Below, piece after piece: positions 54,546 to 64,000 of a DNA stretch of 64,000 bases (the stretch's first letter is position 1; every line of letters starts with the position of its first letter). Position numbers and translations under genes: made by a program. The notes beneath the pieces were generated by a model. That model worked only from the letters and a program-made list of their open reading frames with translations. It was not told where the DNA came from and ran no database searches. The stretch comes from Isoetes taiwanensis (Eukaryota; Streptophyta; Lycopodiopsida; Isoetales; Isoetaceae): assembly GCA_021234155.1 (NCBI GenBank), contig JAJEKV010000084.1, forward strand, positions 558,001 through 622,000. Direction: 5' to 3'.

Positions 54546-56605
54546 TTCTCTTTTTTTTGGCTCCACAAGTTTTTCATCCATCTATTCTCCTACCACTAAT
54601 CGTCAATTTATTTCTGATTATTTCTTCTCAACGGGTTGGTTTTATGTGATTGCTTTTGAGGTGCTGCTGTCTTCACTCTGGCTCTTTGGCTTTTCAAAGG
54701 TGAGTTTATTTCGATGGATTGGTTTGTTCTTTTTCATTGTGTTTGGTCCATGGTACGAATCGGTTTGATTCAGTGGTTTTGATTAATTGCTCTGCGGCTA
54801 AGCATGTGTGGTCCGAGTTATTTTGATGGATCCTTTACTCCGAAGTTCTTCCGATGATAGCCTCCTCGTTTGGGTCTCTCCTTTGCCATCGATCTCTGCG
54901 ATGCGCGCCCTTTGGTGGATCGTTGGCTTCCCTCTTTCCCATGTTTCCAGGTTGTCGGTTTGTTTGGTTCAGGGAAGTTCTAGCGCGTGCATTCCCGCTT
55001 CTCATATTTACGGTTTCCTACCTTGTTTCTCAGCTTCCTGGCTTACTCTCGATCCTACCCAGCTCGCTTTGATTCCTTTGTTGCTTGATTCTGGGCCTTG
55101 TTTGCATGATGGTTTGGTGCTGGGGATGCAGCTTCCTCATCTGGCCGTCTTACCACGAATCAATGCCCCTTTCTGTCCGTTTGACAATCTCTTTTCAAAC
55201 TAATCCGAGGTCTGCAACAGCCGATATTTGAGCTCGTCGGGTGCCTTTATGGGTCAATTTTTTCCTTTCCTGAGCCTCTTGATATGTAGCATCCACAACT
55301 GCATCAGACCTCATATCCGGCCTGCATCCAGCGCCCATGGCCGATCTGCCACCGCTTCCGATGACGCAGTTGCTTTCTTGGGCAGGGATACCAGGTGTCA
55401 GTTTCCCTTGCCCCTTTCTTTAGGGTTACCGGGTGCATTTTTTCCCTTCTTACATTTGTTATGTGCTTGTTCTATGAGTTTGATAGGGCTTGTGTTGGTA
55501 GAAGTGTTTTTGTGTTTGTCGTGTTCTTGTCATTGTATTTTGCTCTTGCTTTTGTCGAATCTCGAATCTCGTGTCCTTTTTTTATTATATTTTATGCTTG
55601 CTCGTTAATTTCTTTGGGCGTTCCATCTTCTATGTTACAGCTAACACTATGTGAACATATAAGTTGTTGCATGTGATGCTCTTGCATATACACTTCTATC
55701 GGTGCCCCATATTAATCGACATCTCAAGGTTGCTCATCATGGCGGATTACGTGAGGAAATCAATGGCGGCGTTGATCACATACATGTGCAAGGGTTACAT
55801 GGGAACTAGTTAACATATTTCTTAATAAGATGTACATGATCTATTCCGGTAACACGGCTTGTGACCTACTCTGCTGTACAAGTGACATGAGAGTAAGTTT
55901 TGCATATAAGGCTTGATATTCATAATGCACCTTGAAGCTTTGTTTTAGTGGTTCTCCTTGTTCAGTTCTCTTGATGTTGATAGGCTATACTTTTCTTATT
56001 CCCTTGAATCGATATTTTAGGCGTATATGCTTCTTACATGCATTTGTTGTCCTCCTAGTTTCTCTTGATGTTGATAGACTATACTTTTCTTATTCCCTTG
56101 AATCGATATTTTAAGCATATATGCTCCTTAGGGGATTGATCGTTCTTCGTATTCAGAATCATTCTTCTACTTAGTTGACCATTCTTTTTGGGTTTCACAT
56201 TTCATGACCCCATTTTGGAGTTGTGGATGCTTTTATGGGTTGTTGGGACCCGGAGTTGTTTTTTGTACTTAGCGTTACCTTGGGCTAACACTCTGCATAT
56301 CTTACATGTCGACTCATCTCTTTGGGTTTCACATTTTCATGGCCCCTTTTTGTAGTTGTAGATGCTTTATATGGTTGGTTTGAGGATTTGGAGTTGTTTT
56401 TTGTATTTGCCTTATGTTGAACTAACACTTTGCATTGCATATATTTTACATGTCGACTTATATTCCACACCCTTGTATTTTCACATGTGGTTCTACTGGT
56501 TTACTTTTTCTATGGTTTGTTATATAGTTCTATTTACACATTACCTTAGGTTGTTCCGCTTTTAATGTTTTGGTTGCAATTGTTTTCATTGCTCCGCTGT
56601 GTCAT
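54546..56605. other. Pyrimidine-rich tract, copy 2, with deletion
   Basis: Copy of 38079-42044 minus 39661-41564. No gene recognised. Confidence 0.5.
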
Positions 56606-56698
<93 letters not shown>

Positions 56699-56763
56699 GG
56701 ATAGATGGATAGATGGATAGATGGATAGATGGATAGATGGATAGATGGATAGATGGATAGATG

Positions 56764-56812
<49 letters not shown>

Positions 56813-56821
56813 GTAGGTAGA
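56606..56821. repeat. (GATA)n microsatellite, copy 2
   Basis: About 216 bp, with the same GATA/GATAGATG/GATA order as 42045-42277 and unit-number differences in each block. Confidence 0.95.
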
Positions 56822-57429
56822 TACATTATTGTTCCTTGTACCCTGAGGCCCGTGGACTTATGTAGCATGGGCGAGCTCCCATATGTAGCAAAATAACAGG
56901 GGGTTTCTTTTGTATTTTTATACTTTTTTCCTTAAGGTTTTTATATGATTTGATGAGGTATTCCATGAGACGTACTAATTGGTACATATAGAGTGTGCAT
57001 ACGCCGGCCTTGATTTTAGTGCCAATTTCCAATGGTTCACATATGAATTCCTGAAGCTCAAGCATGCACGGCTCGACCAAATGCATTTTAGGGTTCGACC
57101 CAAAATGCATTTCAGAACGACCCGGGAAGGCCAAGGAACTTCGCGACCCAAGAAGGCTTTTCGCTGACTTGTGTAGCCGGATCTGCAGTGAAGAAGCGAG
57201 AAAGAAATATAGCTGCGGTTTTCATACGGTTTGTTTCTCGGGAAAGCCAACCCCGCCTGAATCGGCTCCTACAAGCAATTCGTATTCCGAATCGGCTCCT
57301 TTACGTACCTGCTTGCCCTTTGTTCTTTCTATAGAAAACTCCAAATTAATTGTCATCGGATGCTAATTCCCTACTTATGTTTTGTCATCTAGAAATTACT
57401 GAAATATTGAAATTGTATATGATCCTTTG

Positions 57430-58475
57430 CAAAGGTTGGCTCATCCAGGAGGGGCTTTAGCAACGAATAAGGTCTCTGCGTTGGTTAAATTTTTTGAAAA
57501 GGAAGCTTGAGAGTGGCCCAAAGATCTTTAGATCCGGATCTTGTTTTACGTGTTGTGCATAATGCTAAGGCTTCAATCAAGCGGTATCTCTTGTATTTTT
57601 AGAACGTTTTGATCTCAAGACCGCTTTGTTCTTAATGCCTATGTCATTTCATGCTTTACAAGGCATGTTTTGTTGAATAATCTAGTTGGTACAGGGGCCA
57701 TATGGTGGTATTGTAGCATCCGACGTTGAAATTACTCACTTTGGAAAAAAGCCTACCGTTTTTGTAGTCCCTTGCATTTTCATTTTTGAAATATGGCGTT
57801 GCCTGATATGATGAGAATACATAGGTTTCTTGAGAGTTTAACAAACTTTGTGAGATGGGATTCTTGGATGATGCATTAGAAGCCGCAGAGATTATGCAAC
57901 AGCAAGGAATTGTTATGACAAGAAACATCGCATACTCCCTTCTACGGAAGCTGAGAAGCGGAAATCTTTAGAATGCGGTAGAAGACTCCGGTCTCTTATT
58001 CTTCACAGGTTGGATAGAATTTCTGTTCTAGGCGATCATCTCATACGGATTTTTTCTTGCCATAAGAGTTTATATGAATATGAAGCTAATTGGGCATTTG
58101 ATGCAATAGAGAAACAAACTTCATACACATGGCTGCAATCATTCTAACAAATGCTAAGCTGGGGAAATGTTGTACAGCTCTTGACTTGTACCACAGAATG
58201 CACATATTGGAAATAAGAACTGATGTATATACATACGTTGCTGTCTTCAATCTTGCATGATGAAAAAATTGATGTTTCATGGAAGGATTATACACGCTGA
58301 GGGCATTGTTAACAAACTCCAATTGGATGATGTGATGGGGAGCACCCTCATCCATATGTATGCTATGTGCGAACTCTTAGGAGATGCATGCCAAGAGCCA
58401 AAGCATTCTGGCATATCAGAAGTGCCCGGATATTTATTGAGATCCTTTCTGGAAAGCAGTCAATATTTTAACTGA
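57430..58475 (+). pseudogene. PPR-protein pseudogene, segmental copy 2
   Basis: Same remnants as 42877-43900. The last frame reads STLIHMYAMCELLGDACQEP, keeping the MYAMC of the PPR signature where copy 1 has a shift. It is broken by the same stops. Confidence 0.75.
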
Positions 58476-59270
58476 ATTCATTCTTATTTTACTCGTGGTA
58501 TATACCCGCAGGATGGCCACATCATTCTTGCTATGGACTCATTGGATGGCCATTTGTCCATTTCAATGTTTCTAACATAAAACATTGTCATATATCGAGA
58601 TGAATAGTCACATTGCAACAAACTATTTCACCTAAAAATGCATTGTATTAAATGAAAATGCAATGTCCTTGATGTTTTATACAATCTCTTGAATTAATAA
58701 TTAATATTCACGCCCTTAAAGTTTCTCTATTCTTTCTTTTGTTAGGGCCCGAAGGGCCCAAAATTTTTTTATATATAACAATCAATACATAATTACCATT
58801 AACATTATTAACACAAACCATTGCATTCAATGCATTTAAATTAAAATCCCCCTTAAACCCCCTTTGGTTTGGGTGCATATTCACACGGGGGGTGACGTAG
58901 GGCAGCGAGAGCCCTCATAATTGTATTTTGCACGTACGAAATCAACACCATATAGTATTCCGCTTGAAATCTTATAGTATTTTGCGAATCTTGTTATACA
59001 GTATAGCAAATTTTGTACTTGCATACCCCACAAACGAGGAACTTTACGTACGGTGTAGATTAAGGAATAAGGGGTGAATATGCCTATCCAACAGCACTAC
59101 TAGCACATCATGCTGGTTTACAATGTAACCTTTTCTGAAGGCTTTACTTTTCTCTATTAATACCGGCACCCCGCTTTGGATCGGCTTCATGACCGTGCAC
59201 GGGTGCGTCGTTATCAATCAGCTTTGAGCTGAGCGTTTTCAGGGCGGTTATGTTGCGCCTCTCAGGCGGT

Positions 59271-60650
59271 TCATAACAGAAGCCCTTTTTCTTTATGTAC
59301 TTCTCGGTGCTTTGCCGTCATTTCCCGTATTGCGTCTGCCAGATCCCTCATTGTTTCTGGCCTTGTCATCATGGTGTGTACGGGCTGACCCCACCTTATA
59401 TCTCTGTACTTGTTCCTGATGCTTTCATATACCGGGCATTCATTTAGCATATGATTTTCATCTTCCACTTCCCCTCTGTCACAAATTCTGCATAACCGAT
59501 CCTCTCTCTCTATTCCCCGCCACCTGTTTTCAATTCTTAGGTCGTGGCTTCCCATTCTGAATTTTGCTAGGATATCCTTCCTGGCTTTTCCTAGTAGATT
59601 ATCCTGATACATCTGCTGCCCTATCTGCTGTCCCGGGTTGAATATTGTCATAAGCCATGTTGTCTTCGGCCCTGTGTGATTTTGCAACCAAGCTTGCGTG
59701 GCTTTGTTTGTCCATTCATCATTCCATTCTCCTTCACTAATGAGGTCACTCAGACTCATCCCCATTTTCCTTGTCCACATTGCTACATCCCTAAACCATC
59801 CGTTGCTCTCGATTATGTGGGTTTTCGCTGATTCACTGATCGCGATGCTTGCTGGCTTATTCGGTTTTCCACCTGCATTGTTCCTTATGAGATATCTGAT
59901 GGCCCTTTCCCATGCCCTTACTTCCATCGGTTTCTGCCCTGTCTCATATATTATAGTTGTTTGTGGTGTATTCGTTCTCAGCTTAAATTCTTGTTTATGC
60001 CATTGCCTGTAAATTCCTTCTTGCTTTTCCCATTTCTTCTCTGTCAGGCCCGGTCCCCAGACCTCTGCCCCATATAGCTGTGTAGTTGCAACTACTGCGC
60101 TGAACAGATAGCATTTGATTTCCCAGCTTATTATCCTGCTTCTGTTGCAGAAATTTTTCATATTGTAATAGCTTCCGATGGCTGTTTGGAATCTTGTATA
60201 TGCCCCTTTAGCCCATTTCCCTGTGCCGTGCGCATCGTATCCCAGATACATGTATTCTGTTGATTCTTCTAGTTCTGTTCCCAAGTATCTAAACGGTTTA
60301 TGTCTACTTTTGTGGCCGAAAAAGACTATTTTGGTTTTTGCGAGATTAACTGTCAGCCCTGTCTTTTCGCAGAAGTTTTCCAACAGTTTCGTTCTGTAAC
60401 CTGTGCATCCCCTTGTTCTTTGTGGCCATCATGCTCAGGTCATCTGCATATAGCATGATGGGTACTTTGGTGTCTCCTAGAATAGGAGCGTCTGTGTCCC
60501 CTTGCTGTTCTGCTATAAAATCCTGTAATGCATCTATGTATATTCCAAACAATGTGGGGGATAGTGGGCACCCCTGTTTGACCCCCGTGTCACAATCTAT
60601 CGCTTTCCCTTCTTCTTCCATTTTCGCATATACACTGGGCTTCTTCTAGT
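59271..60650 (-). pseudogene. LINE ORF2 RT core and C-terminus, segmental copy 2 (nearly intact)
   Basis: 60650-60405 reads KKPSVYAKMEEEGKAID, GVKQGCPLSPTLFGIY and IMLYADDLSMM. One frameshift near 60405 leads into a 370-codon frame: FCEKTGLTVNLAKTKIVFFG, YMYLGYDAHGTGKWAKGAY, TQLYGAEVWGPGL, FRMGSHDLRIENRWRG and the C-terminal motif CRICDRGEVEDENHMLNEC. It is the same clade as the LINE at 17-18 kb. This copy shows what copy 1 (44599-46100) would encode without its many small changes. The RT front half is expected past the window end. Confidence 0.9.
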
Positions 60651-63600
60651 GGATTTAAATTGAGAACATCTAAAGGAAAACAATGCTTCTGATGTGTAAT
60701 TTTGGGTTTGTGTTTAATTGAGGACCTTGAATGTGGGGATGTTAATAATGATATTGGCCTTTATTTGACCATATAGATTATGTCCAAACATTTTATTAGA
60801 GAAAATTCTCTTCGAGTACGATGGTAGATCTTCCATGTAAGTTTATGACCTACATTTGAGGTTGAATATGGTTTAGCATATCAACATGCAACTTGATGAG
60901 AAGTAATTTGACTTTGAAACAATAAACTTGTTTAAAGCAGATGGCCATAAGTGGAGGCTTGATATATCGCCTTACACTTGTTAATGTAGTTAAATCTAAA
61001 ACATTTTTAAATGTAGCTATTTAGTATGTAAATATATTGGACATATTGTCTCATCTCAATCATAATAGAGAATTAGAAGCCTCTTTGTATACTATTTTAT
61101 TGAACGCATGAATATGGAAAATAGAAATTTCTATTTGCATAGATCAACAACATACTATCAACAACGGACTCTGCAATAGAACAATGCTTTGTACTAAATA
61201 TCACATCTGCAACTAAACACCATTTTGCTGAGGCAACATACAGGTCGCAGAGGTGGTAATAAAGATGTTCGTTTGAGAAAAAAAAAAAAGGAATACCTTC
61301 ACAAGCAAGTTTCTCATGTAAATCTTGGCCTCAAGTTTTGTCAAAAATCCCGACCCATTTTGAAGTAAAAGTTGTGACAGATCAAAAATACAATGAAAAT
61401 GACTTCCTTACAGTAGCTAGCAGAGGATTTAACAGCTTCCAAAATTAATGTGGAGGGGAATACCCTATGGTAGCCAACAACCATTGATGCACGTAAGATC
61501 TATAGATACTCTCGGAGTTATTCTTCCCTATCACATTGTGTAACTGTATAGGCCACACTATATAGACCTATCCCTTGACTTCATCACATGTGCTTCATAC
61601 TCTACTCCGCCTAACATGGCAGTACTTATCTAGATTCACATTTTAGTGCTTTGCTTCAAGGTCTTTCAAAGTCATGTATCAGATACATTGACCGACGTGA
61701 TTCCAAAAGATGTATGTCTTAGAACCATATGGTTTTTGTGATTCCATTCACCTGCGAAAAGCTAGAAATATGAATATCAAATGGCTAGGTTAGCTTGCAT
61801 CATAAGTATCCTGAAAGTAAAAAAAACTTGATAAACAAAAAAATCTGGAGATGCTGCATCAATTTGTATTAATTTCTAGTTGCTAGCTTGGTCCTGTTCT
61901 ATTTGAAGGATGGTTTAAAAATAGCACAAGCTTGGGTATAATTTAAAGAAAAGGCAAGGATAATGTATGACCTGCCTTATATAAATAGTCTGCATCAAAG
62001 ACAAGCTATGATTTTGCGAATTTTGCATACCTGCTGCACAAAGATTTAGAAATGCATAAAAAGGATCCATAAGAAGTTGTATAAGGCGAACCACCTAGAA
62101 GAACTTCAAAATAAATGCTCCATTAATCCAGGAAAATAAATAGTAGACGATGAGAATTGTGCAACCAAATATACAGCCTGCAAAAAAGAGAGTAAGAGAA
62201 AGTAGGATAAGTATATCCGAGGGACTGACTGCATGTCAGTTTAGACGGAACCTCCAAAACAGAAGAAAAACCAAGACGAAAAAATTATCTCTCTTTTGCA
62301 AATAATCAACTTCCCCTGTGCAGAATGTTAAGATAACCGCATCGAACCCGCCCTTTGTACGCTTTCAAAGTTAAAAGAAACGAACCAAAAGCTAAGCATC
62401 TGCCATACTACATATTATCTTTCAAGCTCCATTCTGGCTATGCGAACCAAATATGCACATTTGCTGAGGACTGCAAAGACAAGCAAAATAGTATCATATG
62501 TTTAAAAATGTAGGGGCACATAGGTTATCTGTTTCATTGCTTTTAATCTCCTTATCTGCTGCCAGCCATGCGATGCTGAAGAGTAAATGCTGGGTGTTTT
62601 GCCACTTTGTAGATTTTAGGGATAACTAAAGAGGAATCGAATGAGTTATATATTTGAGTCAAATATGACATGGAAAGATCCTTAAGAACCTCAAAAAAAC
62701 AATTAATGTTCATTGCTACAGCAATCATATCAGCATAGAGAAATCGAAGATTGCAATCTTAAATTATTGGAGGAGTCTTACCTTGTAGAAAACTGTATTT
62801 ATGCAACTTTTGAAGGAGACAAAATAGCCAAAGATGTGCTACAAGTAGTAATGCAATTGGGTAATGTAATAATCATCCAAATCAAAGTTCCAATTGGAAG
62901 TGATGAGACAATTGATTGGATAAATAACATCATGCCATGAATCTACATTGGGACACCATTTGTTCACTCTAATAGACAGTCTCAAAGAACCATGCAAAAC
63001 ATGCAAAATAAAGCAAACTTTTAAACACAGAAGAACAGGGATATGAGGCAAGAGGTGCGGGCATTTTGCATCTGAGATTCTTACCTCAATTTGATATGTG
63101 CTGCATTTGGATACTGCACATTGAATGGGCAGATGATCCGAAGCTAAATTGCGCGATGTAAAGCAAGGTACATAATGAATATGCATCACTCTCTTCATCC
63201 TGAAAGGTCCTGGTCCTTTGCTTGCCTGTCGGACATAGCCAAATGATCAGCGAAGGCATAATTGTGGCAAAACCGGTCCCGTTGCTCGCCCTGTGGCAAA
63301 GTTGAATTCAGCATCCCAAATCATAGCTAATGATACAAAAACTCAAGAAAGCATAGAGGAAATCCATACGTCAAATAAAGAACAACCAGGTAGGCAGTCG
63401 ACAACCTGAAAGTCCAAAACCAGTTATCCTTGAGAGGAAGAAGCCAATAGCCTTATGACTTGACACGCCCACCGATCTGCTAAGAATAAACCTGAGGCAA
63501 ATCAAATAGAAGTTGTGATGGATGAACCCTTCAACAGTCTCAAGATCATCCAAATCCTCAGTGGCAAGCTCTTCATCAACGCACTTAAAGCTTTCACGAA

Positions 63601-64000
63601 TCTAGTAGTCACGAAATATAGGGCTTATCTGTATTAAATTCCATGAATCTAGTAATTACGAAATACAGGGCTTATCTGAATTATCAGTGGCCATATGCAT
63701 TTTGGGCACAAAGAGGGGTGCATTTGGGTTCACAGACGAAGTAATAGGTGTCTTTACAACCACTTTTCAAGAACCCTAACCTTTCTCAAGAACTGCTCCC
63801 ATGAAATAGGCAAACTTTTGGCTGGCATGGAGATGTTGCTCAGATGTTCCTCGGCAACGGAAGCATCTCCGGTATCGTTCTCAAATCGATTAGCAGGCAT
63901 AAGCGCAAAAATGTGCCCTTTCAAAGACATAATTGGGCGGAAACAATAATCAACGTGGCAATACCTAACTTTAAAAACTAATCTAGACCATTAGTTCACA
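60651..64000. mobile_element. Insertion splitting the LINE, segmental copy 2 (partial)
   Basis: Same content and order as 46101-49460. Apart from the gene fragment at 63492-63930, no gene was recognised. A few short indels (for example at 62290-62340) and many transitions separate it from copy 1. Confidence 0.6.
63492..63930 (-). CDS. 5' exons of the unidentified host-type gene, copy 2
   Basis: ATG at 63930; exon 1 63930-63781 and exon 2 63601-63492 with the same splice sites and phase as copy 1. Both coding exons are essentially unchanged between the two copies, while sequence further downstream (62300-63300) has diverged more. Confidence 0.45.

Larger units (their letters stand above)
50963..64000. 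repeat. Segmental duplication, copy 2 (extends past window)
   Basis: Begins inside the Pro-Ala linker of the Ty3-type element. The junction at about 56124-56126 (ATATGCTCCTTAGGGG) marks the lost 1.9 kb. Some divergence is ordinary base substitution (for example in 62200-63300 versus 47650-48750), so the two copies are real and not one locus assembled twice. Confidence 0.9.

Overview
The window is plant nuclear DNA, gene-poor and dominated by transposable elements. Plant origin is shown by an APE1L-type AP endonuclease, PLATZ and 3-ketoacyl-CoA synthase fragments, PPR remnants, a plastid-like 16S rRNA insertion and a plant-type tRNA-iMet primer binding site. A large, repeat-rich genome such as a fern's fits best (Tf1/sushi-like gag, PPR decay, many LINE families), but the genus cannot be read from the sequence.

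1-9 kb: a multi-exon AP endonuclease gene on the minus strand (start codon at 4372, 3' exons beyond position 1). Next come a tRNA-derived SINE and a plus-strand run of host-gene pieces: PLATZ zinc finger, KCS, then a CTD-phosphatase-like pair of exons. A degraded 16S rRNA insertion lies at 8.6 kb.

9-14.7 kb: the most unusual region. A minus-strand ORF of 435 codons (12493 to 11186) begins with the exact histone H3 tail MARTKQTAR and ends with a complete, divergent H3 histone fold. About 300 residues of acidic and basic repeat-rich linker separate the two. One in-frame TAG interrupts it. A second, decayed ORF follows. Each ORF has its own TATAAATA box about 105-115 bp upstream of the ATG and a pair of near-identical 67-bp hairpins further upstream. 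Immediately 5' lies a 1.5-kb LTR with a perfect tRNA-iMet PBS pointing into the H3-like gene.

14.7-26 kb: mostly unassigned AT-rich DNA, a 5'-truncated LINE, an unidentified degenerate multi-exon gene with a 502-bp tandem duplication, and a decaying satellite with a palindromic GC core.

26-36.5 kb: Ty3-type retrotransposon remnants. A plus-strand gag abuts minus-strand pol. The RT-RNaseH-integrase segment is duplicated in tandem (3.58 kb), each copy split at the same point by a retroposon. Protease, zinc knuckle and gag follow at 34.3-35.7 kb. Upstream of that gag is a promoter-like block with a six-unit heat-shock element and a TATA box.

34.5-64 kb: a segmental duplication. About 15 kb from 34474 recurs from 50963 to beyond the window end, with a 1.9-kb deletion in the second copy. 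It holds the protease/gag part of the Ty3 element, a SINE, a GC-rich retroposon with hairpin tail, a (GATA)n microsatellite, a PPR pseudogene, and a LINE split by a 3.5-kb insert that carries 5' exons of an unidentified gene.

Two sequence-quality signals matter for reading the region. Differences between duplicated copies concentrate at CAG/CTG, as expected for long-read miscalls at methylated CHG sites. Many otherwise open frames are broken only by TAG, often exactly where CAG (Gln) is expected.
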